Assembly: GCA_958408685.1 (NCBI GenBank)
Contig: CATYLC010000014.1
Location: forward strand, 1-61,176
Source of the DNA: an uncultured Collinsella sp.
GTDB taxonomy: Bacteria; Actinomycetota; Coriobacteriia; Coriobacteriales; Coriobacteriaceae
Direction of reading: 5' to 3'
Length of the DNA: 61,176 nt
This document shows positions 49,708 through 58,977 of this stretch, one piece after another. Within the stretch, counting starts at the first letter, position 1; each line of letters begins with the position of its first letter. The position numbers and the translations under genes are program-made. The notes below the pieces were generated by a model. That model worked only from the letters and a program-made list of their open reading frames with translations. It ran no database searches and was not told the DNA's origin.

Positions 49708-50061
49708 ATGCGAAAGGTCAACAGAACCGAGTCCGGATGCATGCTGTCGGCCTCGGCCGGCTCCCTGGCCCTCGAGCGCGACGGCGCCACCGGGCGCTAC
49801 CGCGTCCTCTCCGGGGGCTTCGCCCTCGCCGAGATCGGGCGCTCCGCGGTCCTCGCCGCGCCGGACGTCTCGGCCTCGCAGCTATGGGAGGCTGTCGAGC
49901 TGCGGCCGCTACTACGAGCTCCGCTCTGCGTCGGGGCTCGCCCTCGACCTCGCGAACGCCAGTGCCACGGAGGGCAACCCCGTCTGCCTGTAAAAGCCGA
50001 ACGGGACGTGCGCCCAGCGCTGGACGCTCTCCTCGGCGCCCCTCAGCCGCCTATTCAGTAG
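49708..50061 (+). pseudogene. Decayed third lectin cassette
   Basis: Reads MLSASAGSLALERDGATGRYRVLSGG and VSASQLW, homologous to MAVSASASGC...LAFERDPATGLYRISSGG and SASQLW of the intact cassettes. A +1 frameshift near 49900 is needed to continue as YYELRSASGLALDLANASATEGN (given here in part). A TAA at 49991-49993 then interrupts it before NGTCAQRWTLS. The remnant is diverged, not identical, from copies 1 and 2. It is probably the old C-terminus of the protein upstream. Confidence 0.75.
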
Positions 50062-50147
50062 TATTTAGTTGAGATGAACCTTAATTCTGCAAGCTAAAAG
50101 CAGAAATGAAAATCAGAGGTTTAACCGCTATCAAATTTTATAAATAA

Positions 50148-50185
50148 GGCTCGAGCGAGACGGATTAATCTCGCTCGAGCCTTTT
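50148..50185. terminator. Bidirectional intrinsic terminator
   Basis: A perfect 13-bp stem GGCTCGAGCGAGA/TCTCGCTCGAGCC with an 8-base loop, followed by TTTT on the plus strand and TTATTTATAAA on the minus. It separates the secreted-protein gene from the end of the glycan cluster. Confidence 0.88.
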
Positions 50186-50217
50186 CCTATATTTTACTAA
50201 TGAAGCCAACATTCACA

Positions 50218-51338
50218 CTAGGACATAGCGTATATCGCAGCCTTCCACAACAAGTAGTTCCGCTCGCGAAGGGCCCTTTCAAGATCGTTCCACAATCCGC
50301 CAAAGCTACAGCTCATATTCCCAGCTCTACTTAAATAAAGGTCGCATGCGCAAATAAACAGCGCCTTTTTCTCCGCAGAATTCAACGCAGCGCAGCGCCA
50401 CCAGAGAATCGGGCCGAGCTGCTTAACTACTCGATCATGCATCTTCTGGTCGTAAGGAATTCCAAGCAATTCAGCACGATTAAGTAATGCTTTGACAATC
50501 CAAAAAGAGTCGAGTCTTTTTTACTTAACGAGCATCGAGCCGTGATGCCTTCGCTGTTGTTACGATATAGATAAACGCTCTCGTCCAAATATGCTTGAGA
50601 ATATCTCGGGTCAATGAGAAACCCTTGAACCGTATCCTCAAACCAATATCCTTCAGGAAAATCAACATCGCGCCACACATCACGAGAGTATATTCTCGCC
50701 CAAGGAGCGCCATGCTGCCGCCTACCATCGATGGGGCTAATCGCGCTGCCATCTTCGCTCATATTGTCATATGAAGCTGTAACAAAGTCGGCTCCAGATA
50801 ATGATATGGAATTTGCTAATTTCTCAAGAGCATCTGATTTGAGTAAATCATCGGAGTCGACAAATACAAGATAAGATCCTTTTGCATTTGCAATTCCGGT
50901 ATTCCTTGCACCCGAATGTCCCTGATTAGGCTGATGGATCACATTTAGATTGGCTACACGGGATGATATTTCATCAAGAATGACCCCGGTATTATCGGTA
51001 GAACCATCATCCACAGCAATTATCTCAAATGGTCGCGAACTGACTTGGGTTGCGATTGAGTTAATGCAGGATTCAACGTATCGCTCAACATTAAAACAAG
51101 GGACAATCACAGAAATGCAGACCTTGGGATCAGCAGGCCACAGCTTTTTCCTAACCTTTCCCAACTCATGATACGGCTCAACTCGAAGAAGGAGATCTTC
51201 AGAATCATCGTACGAAGGCAATGATACCCTGTAGAAATCAGATACATGTTCGACGAGTTCGTAGACTTTATGGCATTTTAACAACGTTTTTAAAACCCTA
51301 TTTGAGGCTTTTCTTAGATATAGATTGACTTTATTCAA
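50218..51338 (-). pseudogene. GT2 glycosyltransferase, frameshifted
   Basis: The intact part (51338 to about 50508) is a family 2 glycosyltransferase: ISVIVPCFNVERYVESCINS, EIIAVDDGSTDNTG, and the metal-binding VFVDSDD. After KKDSTLF the frame runs into an unrelated tail and stops at 50427. Adding one T to the T5 run (plus-strand A5 at 50502-50506) continues as WIVKALLNRAELLGIPYDQK and then through the 50218-50469 frame to its stop, giving about 373 aa. This may be a true mutation, a slipped-strand variant, or a sequencing error. It is the last gene of the glycan cluster. Confidence 0.75.
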
Positions 51339-51401
51339 CGTTAACCGCCGCTCTAATGGGAGTCAAAAATGCTCCAAGCAGAAACCAAAAGGAAAGCAGA
51401 T

Positions 51402-52457
51402 TTAAAGCTCCCTAATAATATCTACCGTTTCGTTTATACCTGTCTCGATATCATAAACAGCTTTCCAGCCGAGTTCATTTTTCGCCTTAGAACCATCCAT
51501 CAAAGCAAGCGTAGCCTTAGAATAACCCGCAGCCTCATTGGCATCGGGCAGACAGAACTCCAGCGATACACCGCAGGAATCGCAAACAACTTTTGCCAGG
51601 TCTCTTAGACGGACATCGGATGACTCGTCAGCGAGGTTATAGGCCTGCCCACTCTCGCCGCTAAGCAACACCCTCAGTATGCCTGAGACGGCATCTGCTA
51701 CATGGAGATAGGAAAAGAGCTGATTTCCCTCGCTTTTAAGAACAACGTTTTCACCGGCGATGCCTTTGTGGATGAACTGTGAGAGCGCCTTGGAATCCGA
51801 AGGCAGAAGGGTTGGACCATACACCCTTGCTATACGCGCGATATGAACAGAAACGCCCTTCTGCGACTTCCAAGCTTGGCACATGGCCTCGCCGAGCCTC
51901 TTTGACTCGTTGTAGCAAGCGCGCAAAGTATTACAGTCGAGATAGCCAGAGTAGCTTTCGTCAAATCTTTCAACATCGCCACGGTTCTCACCGTAAACCT
52001 CAACTGAAGAGGCAAATAGAAGTTCAGCGCCAGACTGATCGGCGAGATTTAAAAGGGTCCTTAGGCCATCAACATTACCTTCGATAGTCCCAATGGGATC
52101 CGAAGCGTAAGCTCTTGGATGAGTAGAGCTCGCAAGATGCAGAATATAGTCTGCATTCAAAGCAGGCAACTCTCTCGTGTTGGAGAGATCACATTCAATA
52201 AACTCAAAATCCGGAGAATCGAAATACGGAAGCCGTTTTTCAGCTTTTTGACGTTTTCTGCCAAGTGCGACAACGTGGCAAGAAAGTTCATAAATCGAGT
52301 TAAGCCGCATTATCAAATCAATAAGAAAAGAGCCAATCATACCCGTAGCACCGGAAACAACGAGCGTCTTTCCTTTTAGACAATCCCAAGAGATATCTTG
52401 ACGGATAACTGAGTCAAGCTCTTGCAAATACTGCGGCAGCGACATCCTTGAAATCAT
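51402..52457 (-). CDS. NAD-dependent epimerase/dehydratase family (extended SDR)
   Basis: A 351-aa Rossmann enzyme. The nucleotide motif is GATGMIGSFL (about 37-46). The active-site serine region is ASSVEVYGEN, and the YxxxK pair is YNESK. SYLHVADAVSGIL and an AYNLADESS segment are typical of nucleotide-sugar epimerases. It lies between the IspD/TarI-like gene and a glycosyltransferase, so it may make a sugar or polyol precursor. Whether it reduces ribulose-5-phosphate or acts on a nucleotide sugar cannot be told from sequence alone. Confidence 0.85.
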   Translation of the reverse strand: MISRMSLPQYLQELDSVIRQDISWDCLKGKTLVVSGATGMIGSFLIDLIMRLNSIYELSCHVVALGRKRQKAEKRLPYFDSPDFEFIECDLSNTRELPALNADYILHLASSTHPRAYASDPIGTIEGNVDGLRTLLNLADQSGAELLFASSVEVYGENRGDVERFDESYSGYLDCNTLRACYNESKRLGEAMCQAWKSQKGVSVHIARIARVYGPTLLPSDSKALSQFIHKGIAGENVVLKSEGNQLFSYLHVADAVSGILRVLLSGESGQAYNLADESSDVRLRDLAKVVCDSCGVSLEFCLPDANEAAGYSKATLALMDGSKAKNELGWKAVYDIETGINETVDIIREL

Positions 52458-52507
52458 AAACGTACGATCCGATCTTTAACGTATGAGAGTTTACAGATAC
52501 ATGCGAG

Positions 52508-53218
52508 CTAACGAGAGCCTGCAGCAAGACTGGCCTTAAAGAATTCAAGATTTTCAGGAGTCGTCAATTTAACGTTTCTGTCAGACCCAGATGCAAAATG
52601 AAGAGTCTCGCCCAGCTGCACCATCATCGTATTAGTGTAATTAGACCCGTCAATTCCGATGCCCTTTTCGAACGCCTCGTGATATTTAGAGTCGAGCACT
52701 CCGAATCTATAAGCCTGGGGGGTGGAAACCCTCCTTAAGGTTTCACGAGGAATGAACCGAGTGGTCGTTGTTGGATCACTCTCATCAATTACAAAAATTT
52801 GCTCGTTATATGGCATGCTTGTAACGGCATTCCCATATACCTCGCAAACACGAAGAACATCCGTAATTACATCCGCATCGAGCATGGGACGAACACCGTC
52901 GTGAATCATGCAAATATCCTCAGAGGACAAAACCCCCTCAAGATTAAACACGCCATTGCGAATAGATTCTTGACCGGATGCACCACCAGGAACAACCCAT
53001 TTAAGTTTATCAATTCCATATTGTTTGGCATACGCCCTTAACGCGCTTTCCCAGCCTTCAAGACAAACCACTTCAATTGCATCAATTTGCGGATGCGCCT
53101 GGAAAGCCTCAAGGGTATATGCAATTACCGGCTTATTATCAACGCTAATAAACTGTTTAGGAATCTTCTGGCCCATACGTGAGCCAACTCCACCAGCAAT
53201 GATGATGGCAACTACCAT
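52508..53218 (-). CDS. IspD/TarI-like cytidylyltransferase
   Basis: A 236-aa CTP-dependent nucleotidyltransferase. The CTP-binding loop is IIAGGVGSRMGQKIPKQF. DGVRPMLDADVI, the RRVSTPQAYRF segment and NVKLTTPENLEF match the IspD/TarI family. The copy sits inside a glycan cluster beside a CDP-polyol phosphotransferase and an SDR. That points to making CDP-ribitol or a related CDP-polyol rather than the isoprenoid step, although IspD itself cannot be excluded. Confidence 0.85.
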   Translation of the reverse strand: MVVAIIIAGGVGSRMGQKIPKQFISVDNKPVIAYTLEAFQAHPQIDAIEVVCLEGWESALRAYAKQYGIDKLKWVVPGGASGQESIRNGVFNLEGVLSSEDICMIHDGVRPMLDADVITDVLRVCEVYGNAVTSMPYNEQIFVIDESDPTTTTRFIPRETLRRVSTPQAYRFGVLDSKYHEAFEKGIGIDGSNYTNTMMVQLGETLHFASGSDRNVKLTTPENLEFFKASLAAGSR

Positions 53219-53293
53219 AATTATCTCCTTCTAGCAACTTCTACATGGAACCAAAATTGAAATTAAAAACACAGCGTGAATGAGTAAAGCGAA

Positions 53294-54559
53294 TTACTTG
53301 ATACCGCAAACATCGAGCACCCGTTTCGAGGAATTAGCATCGCGATAAGTGTGATACTCAGAAATAATGGCCTCCCTATCAGAACGATAGACATCTTCAC
53401 CGATGATAATCTCATCAATCGCGTTTTCAAGCTGATCGACACTGTACACATGATAGCCAGGCATATAATCGATAGCATTAGGAGGAAACAACCCCCTAGA
53501 CCTTGAGTATTCGTCATAATCATCCAGGGTGTAAATAATCGGCCTATCGAGAAGCATGAAGTCGACAGAGATAGACGAATAATCACTGATGAGAACATCG
53601 GCATATCGGACAAATTGATAGAGCTGCACACCCCTGTCCCGAAGTTGCTCATCGCGAACTACAACAATATTTTTGAATTTCTCGTTAAATACAGGCAGTT
53701 CAGATTGAAGATGATGAAGCTTGAAAAGAAGTAACACATTGTTACGCACTAAATAGGCCGAAAGTTTAGACAAATCTGCCCGCGAATTAAATAAGGGAAG
53801 ACCAGTTTCATTACTAATATAGTCTTCAGATATACCGGCATTATCAGACTGCCTAAAAGTAGGCATCCAGAGAATTGTTTTCTTGTACTTGGAGCAATCA
53901 AGCCAATCAGTAACCACAGCATCGACCCTCATATCAGGACGAAGGAGGTAATCATTACGAGGATAGCCCGTGTTTACGGCAAATTCAGAACTCCGATTCT
54001 GCCAATTTGAAACGCATATAGCCGCCAAGGGTCCAGTCACAGTCATTAAATCATATGAAGTTATATCGTGTGAGCCCAAGCCCTTAGGGCCCTTATATCC
54101 ACAACCATGTGACAAAAAGATCACCGATTGGTTTGGGCGCTTCATCAAATTCGCCATCAAATTAGAATGGTCATATATGAACCACTTACATGTAGCCAAA
54201 GCACGAGCTAAATTTGAATCATAAACATCAAGAGCTTTACTTACAAAATTAGTGTTAATCCATTGACCTGGTGTTTCGGACATTAACTGTTTTGCTCGAA
54301 GAACATCATCAACAGCCCAGACTACTTGATACCTATCAAGATAGCCCTCGCTACGCAAGTAATCATATAAAGCAAAAGCGTTGTCAGACAAATCACCCTC
54401 GCTCTCAAGAACGATGAGATTGTTATTAAGGGGCATTCTCTGAGCACTCTTGAACGTTAATAAAAATTTAGCCTTACGAAGCCTTTTAAAAACCGCCCTA
54501 GGAACTCTTCGAGCAAAATCGATTAGTCCATCTCGTCGATCCGCTAACAAGGATCTCAT
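53294..54559 (-). CDS. CDP-glycerol/ribitol-type polyol phosphotransferase
   Basis: A 421-aa TagF/TarL-family enzyme, which transfers polyol-phosphate from CDP-polyol to a glycan or teichoic chain. Diagnostic C-terminal motif: YADVLISDYSSISVDFMLLD, then RPIIYTLDDYDEY. The central donor region shows LWMPTFR and LFKLHHLQ. The N-terminal basic stretch suits membrane association. It lies 3 bases before wzx in coordinates and 75 bases upstream of the cytidylyltransferase. Together they imply phosphopolyol decoration of the polymer. Confidence 0.88.
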   Translation of the reverse strand: MRSLLADRRDGLIDFARRVPRAVFKRLRKAKFLLTFKSAQRMPLNNNLIVLESEGDLSDNAFALYDYLRSEGYLDRYQVVWAVDDVLRAKQLMSETPGQWINTNFVSKALDVYDSNLARALATCKWFIYDHSNLMANLMKRPNQSVIFLSHGCGYKGPKGLGSHDITSYDLMTVTGPLAAICVSNWQNRSSEFAVNTGYPRNDYLLRPDMRVDAVVTDWLDCSKYKKTILWMPTFRQSDNAGISEDYISNETGLPLFNSRADLSKLSAYLVRNNVLLLFKLHHLQSELPVFNEKFKNIVVVRDEQLRDRGVQLYQFVRYADVLISDYSSISVDFMLLDRPIIYTLDDYDEYSRSRGLFPPNAIDYMPGYHVYSVDQLENAIDEIIIGEDVYRSDREAIISEYHTYRDANSSKRVLDVCGIK

Positions 54560-54562
54560 AAG

Positions 54563-55996
54563 CTAACCCCTCAACGTAGAAACGATTTTATTAACAAATG
54601 TCTTTAGTTCGCCCAAATACAAAAGGCAGACAATTAAGAATAAAGCAACCAAAAACGAATAAAGCAATAAATAATTGTCTACAAACAGGAGAACCAAAGA
54701 TTGAACTCCAAGAATGATGTAGGCAAAAGAGTCTCTTTTGATATTAATCCTTAATTGGATATAGTTCCTAGAACGCATAAGCCGAATTGCCCAGACAACT
54801 GCATAGCAAACCGCAGTGGCAATCGCGGCTCCAAGTGGCCCCAGCAACGGAACTAAAAATACGTTGAGAACAACATTAACAACAGCACCTATAGTAGTCG
54901 ATCGTGAAAACTCTTTTGAATCTCTAACAGCAGTAAAAAAACCACCCAGATATCCCGCTAAGGCACCAAAGAGAATTGCGATGGTCAACCATGGTACATA
55001 CCTCCAGGCAGAATAAAACTCATTTGCATATAGAAAGCCTGCGAGAAACTTATCGGCAACTATCAGACCAGAGCAAATAATGGTCAATAAACAACTATAA
55101 GCAGCGTATGTATTGGAGAAAAACCCATCCTTATCTTCAGAGTCAAAGTCCTTAACAGATGAAAGAGTCCATGCTTGGCTAAATACACTCTGAACGATAT
55201 TTAAAACAGAGGGGATTTTTGAGGCAACAGAATAAATACCGTTAGCAGCAACCCCACAGAAAAAAATAACAATATACCTATCGGAGACATTATTAACCCA
55301 CCAGGCGATACTATTAGCAATAAGCGGTTTGGAATAGGCGACTACTTCTTTACGCTGTGTAGAATAATTTCTAAATAGGTGCAGATCACCGCACATGTGA
55401 GAGCGAACCACAAGATAGACAACTTGGGTTAGCGGACCAACAATATTGGCCAGAAAATATCCAATTAATCCCATATGAAGCGGCAAGAGAAATACAACGT
55501 TTAAAGTAATCGTAACTGCAGATGCAATAACACTTGAAACGGATAGGTCAGTAATACGTGCAATCCCACGGACGTAATAGGTTACAAAGCCAACAACCAC
55601 CTGCGTAAAATACATCAGCACAAATAGACATGCGTAATCAATACCGAAATTAAATAAGCCGGTAAAGTAAAGTACTCCCAAACCGAGGCACACGATAATC
55701 AGACTTGAAAGAATATAACGAACGCCGACTGTAACAAGCGCGCCGCGATCGTAATCTTTATCAAGCGCAAACCTAAGCACGCCTTCTTGAACATTTAACG
55801 TCAAGATTGGCAGCAAAACACCGACCGTTGTATTAAACAGATCGTAAGTTCCATATTCACCTGTCGTTAGAACACTCGTGTATAAAGGGACAAGGAAAAA
55901 GCTCAGTAATTTTGTTGCAAAATTACTGAGAGTTAAAAGTCCAACGTTTTTTAACAAATAACGATATTTTCCATTAGCCATACGCATCAATCTCAA
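54563..55996 (-). CDS. wzx: Wzx-type polysaccharide flippase
   Basis: A 477-aa membrane protein of the MATE/polysaccharide-transporter superfamily with about 12-14 hydrophobic segments. The N-terminus YRYLLKNVGLLTLSNFATKLLSF and LVPLYTSVLTTGEYGTYDLF are typical of lipid-linked oligosaccharide flippases. Its role is to move the undecaprenyl-linked repeat unit across the membrane for Wzy. It is flanked by the polyol transferase and the GT32 gene. Confidence 0.9.
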   Translation of the reverse strand: MRLMRMANGKYRYLLKNVGLLTLSNFATKLLSFFLVPLYTSVLTTGEYGTYDLFNTTVGVLLPILTLNVQEGVLRFALDKDYDRGALVTVGVRYILSSLIIVCLGLGVLYFTGLFNFGIDYACLFVLMYFTQVVVGFVTYYVRGIARITDLSVSSVIASAVTITLNVVFLLPLHMGLIGYFLANIVGPLTQVVYLVVRSHMCGDLHLFRNYSTQRKEVVAYSKPLIANSIAWWVNNVSDRYIVIFFCGVAANGIYSVASKIPSVLNIVQSVFSQAWTLSSVKDFDSEDKDGFFSNTYAAYSCLLTIICSGLIVADKFLAGFLYANEFYSAWRYVPWLTIAILFGALAGYLGGFFTAVRDSKEFSRSTTIGAVVNVVLNVFLVPLLGPLGAAIATAVCYAVVWAIRLMRSRNYIQLRINIKRDSFAYIILGVQSLVLLFVDNYLLLYSFLVALFLIVCLLYLGELKTFVNKIVSTLRG

Positions 55997-56029
55997 AATA
56001 GTAGAAACATGTACAGGGCACTCTACAAA

Positions 56030-56881
56030 CTATTGGATACGATTTCGAATCGCATCGATTAGCCTTGACAAATCAAGGTATCGAACAACTCTGCAGATAG
56101 CGGCAATCTTTTTTGAAGCCCCATTCGATACACCTTTTTTTCGCAGAAAAGTTGCAATGCGGTATTCGAATTTTTCCGCGGGGGAATACCATGATGCATC
56201 GAAATGATGGATGGACCGGGTGTTCACAGTTAAAGAAATCTTGCCGGTAGCAAAATCCTTTGGATTAAAATACTCGGCTGGATAGATAGTAACGCCAGCT
56301 ACAGACTGCACACCCGGAACATTTTTAAGGCCCTGATGAAGAAGAAGATCAGTAACCCTTGTGACTATAGTAGTTGTATCGAAAGAACCATCTGCCTTAA
56401 CAAAATGATCACCGTCATATGAATCAAGGACGATTTTATACAGGTCAAGCCCTGGGTAAGCCGACAGGCCAAGCCCGGGGTTAACCGACAGGCCATGCCC
56501 GGCAGCAACGACATACCCCGTTTTGGAGCTCACGTTATTGCCAGAACCGAGACAATCCGTTTCAAACCCCATAAACGGGCCCGCAGCAATAATGTCATCA
56601 ATGGGCTTAATAATCTCTACATCCGTATCAAAATATAGACCGCCATTATCAAATAAGATTTTAAAGCGGGCATAATCGCTTACAAAAGCCCACTTTTTCG
56701 CATCGTAGGCCTCGCTCACATAGCTACAGCAACGTACGTTAAAATTTGACTCATCCCAGCGAACAATTTCGAAATCAGGTAGATATTTCTTCCACGACTC
56801 AATACAGGCAACCTCCTTCTCTCCAAGAGGGCTGCCGCCGAACCAACAGTAATGTAATTTACGAGGCAGTGTTTGTATCAT
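56030..56881 (-). CDS. GT32-family glycosyltransferase
   Basis: A 283-aa cytoplasmic transferase with the Gly_transf_sug pattern: IPK-type start IQTLPRKLHYCWFGG, WKKYLPDFEIVRWDESNFN, FVSDYARFKILFDNGGLYFD and the DxD-type YFDTDVE metal site. The donor cannot be told. It lies 11 bases after the polymerase gene in the cluster. Confidence 0.87.
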   Translation of the reverse strand: MIQTLPRKLHYCWFGGSPLGEKEVACIESWKKYLPDFEIVRWDESNFNVRCCSYVSEAYDAKKWAFVSDYARFKILFDNGGLYFDTDVEIIKPIDDIIAAGPFMGFETDCLGSGNNVSSKTGYVVAAGHGLSVNPGLGLSAYPGLDLYKIVLDSYDGDHFVKADGSFDTTTIVTRVTDLLLHQGLKNVPGVQSVAGVTIYPAEYFNPKDFATGKISLTVNTRSIHHFDASWYSPAEKFEYRIATFLRKKGVSNGASKKIAAICRVVRYLDLSRLIDAIRNRIQ

Positions 56882-56892
56882 AATATTTCAAC

Positions 56893-57966
56893 CTAAATAA
56901 ACGGTATGTATTCCCTAGTAGGACTTGCCGCATAGCTAATAAACAAAAGAAGGAAAACCGATACAACCAAAGAGGCATACCACCATCGATTTTTCTCATT
57001 CACTATCTCAAGACAATATGGGAATAGGAACAGAATAAAAACCTGTGGATAAAGGGCCACCCTCTCCAAAATACTGACGCTCAGCGAAGAAAACGCGAGG
57101 CTCAAATAAGTACCCGATGTAACCGTAATAAATCTTCCAACATGAGTCTGGTTCCTTCGGCATAAGTAAATCAAGCTTCCGAAAATAAACAGCCACAAAA
57201 TAGCAACTCCGCCTACGGAAGCGTTCCAATAGTTAGTCTGAAAATACGATGCATATTGCAACGATATAAGCTTAGTAATTGCCATCAGCAAAGGCATCGA
57301 TAAAGGAAGCAACATACAAGCGATCAGCACAGGCTTCAAAGTTTTTTCACTCGCGGTTAAGACGTATAGCCCATAGATAGCAATAAAAACCAGCGCCGAT
57401 GTGTGTATCACAGAAGCGAGAGCAATAAAGAGCAGCGTTTGGCATATGCGCCCCGACCTCAATGAGTCATAACCCTGCACCACAATGGCAAGCGCGAGCA
57501 TCTGCCTCATCCCGTTAAAAGCAAACATATAAAGTTCACCACATAGAAAAATCCAGTACGCCATTCCAACGTTTTCGATGTTTCTATAAATGAAGCGACC
57601 GAACAGCCAGCAAGTAACGAGAGCGCAAACGACCTGAACGGCTTCGGGATTTCCGAATACGCTAATGATTGCTTTACACAGAATTAGATATCCTACATTG
57701 ACAGAGGAACCATAGCCATACTGATTCATATTCCATATGATGCTAGACCCCAAATGAGACAGCTCATTCCATCCCATTCCCTTAGCCACAACGGCCATAC
57801 GGAGATACATATCCGTATCTTCGCCTACACTAGAATCCCTGAGACCAAGCAAGATGGCAGCAGGGAATAACGCCGCGATTAGAAATCCTTTTCGGCTAAG
57901 ATAGCCCCGATACAGAAGCAACCACAGCAGAGCTGTATAACCAGCCAAAATTAGATAAGGCCACAT
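56893..57966 (-). CDS. wzy: EpsG-family Wzy-type polymerase
   Basis: A 357-aa integral membrane protein with about 10 segments. The EpsG signature LLGLRDSSVGEDTDMYLRM appears after the first two helices. It would polymerise repeat units on the outer face. Its ATG shares one base with the stop of the preceding GT2 gene. Wzx and Wzy in one cluster mark a Wzx/Wzy-dependent capsule or wall glycan. Confidence 0.85.
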   Translation of the reverse strand: MWPYLILAGYTALLWLLLYRGYLSRKGFLIAALFPAAILLGLRDSSVGEDTDMYLRMAVVAKGMGWNELSHLGSSIIWNMNQYGYGSSVNVGYLILCKAIISVFGNPEAVQVVCALVTCWLFGRFIYRNIENVGMAYWIFLCGELYMFAFNGMRQMLALAIVVQGYDSLRSGRICQTLLFIALASVIHTSALVFIAIYGLYVLTASEKTLKPVLIACMLLPLSMPLLMAITKLISLQYASYFQTNYWNASVGGVAILWLFIFGSLIYLCRRNQTHVGRFITVTSGTYLSLAFSSLSVSILERVALYPQVFILFLFPYCLEIVNEKNRWWYASLVVSVFLLLFISYAASPTREYIPFI

Positions 57967-58904
57967 TAGCGAACGACTCCCAACTTTAAGTAAGCAAAGG
58001 GCATCACAGCAAAGATAACGGCCTTTATTAATTCCTTAACGTTGAGGGAATTCCTTATAAGAAAGAAACGGTCAACTCCCAAAACATCCAGAACGAAGCC
58101 TAGCTCGCAGCAAGAATGCAGGTAGCACTTAGCCAGATGACCATTTAGCGCACTTGCCAATTCTTTGTCTTCAATAGCCTCAAATTTTGATTTCCAGTTT
58201 GAATAAATCCATTCCATCGCAGTGACGCGCTCGTCAAACTTGGATGCATTCATAATAGAAGAAGCACGATCTACATATCTATAAAAGGGATAAGCGCAAT
58301 AGGCAACAGTCTTTGCAGCCAAGAAAACTCTCGGTTGCATCTCCATATCTTCGTGGAGCAATCCTTCGACAAAGAATAGATTATTCTCAATAAGAAAAGA
58401 GCGGTTATAGAGGTTAAACCATGCAGGAGCATACCACTCGCATGGCTTTACAGACTTTATAATAAAATCCCTGCTTGGATAGCACTCTCCATCGGCTAGA
58501 GAATCGTGAACCATATACTCCTGTCCACCATTAAACTCTCTTACAGCGTCAGCAGATACAATGTCGCAATCATATTTCGTGCCGACAGCAAGAAGGCGTT
58601 CACAAGAGTCATTAAGGATGTAGTCATCAGAGTCAACATAGAGGACCCATTCCCCCGTTGCGCAATTCAACCCTGCGTTTCGCGCACTGGAAAGCCCACC
58701 ATTCGATTTATGAATTACGCGAACCCTTGAATCCTTTTTCTCATAGGCATCGCACAGAGACGGGCAACCATCGGTACTGCCATCGTCAACAAGAATCACT
58801 TCGATATTTGCATAAGATTGGACCAAAATACTATCCACGCAGCGGGATAACTCATGCTCAACGTTATAAACAGGGACCACTACAGAAATAATGGGTTTAC
58901 TCAC
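57966..58904 (-). CDS. GT2 glycosyltransferase
   Basis: A 312-aa family 2 enzyme: ISVVVPVYNVEHELSRCVDS, VILVDDGSTDGCPSLCDAY, GLSSARNAGL and the DxD site YVDSDDYIL. A C-terminal hydrophobic end may touch the membrane. It is intact, in contrast to the frameshifted GT2 at the end of the cluster. Overlap with wzy suggests coupled translation. Confidence 0.9.
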   Translation of the reverse strand: MSKPIISVVVPVYNVEHELSRCVDSILVQSYANIEVILVDDGSTDGCPSLCDAYEKKDSRVRVIHKSNGGLSSARNAGLNCATGEWVLYVDSDDYILNDSCERLLAVGTKYDCDIVSADAVREFNGGQEYMVHDSLADGECYPSRDFIIKSVKPCEWYAPAWFNLYNRSFLIENNLFFVEGLLHEDMEMQPRVFLAAKTVAYCAYPFYRYVDRASSIMNASKFDERVTAMEWIYSNWKSKFEAIEDKELASALNGHLAKCYLHSCCELGFVLDVLGVDRFFLIRNSLNVKELIKAVIFAVMPFAYLKLGVVR

Positions 58905-58977
58905 TCTATTTCTCCGCTCGATTAAATAAAGCTACAAAGGCAAACATACTCACATCAGCAAACTAATTTGAGAGCGA

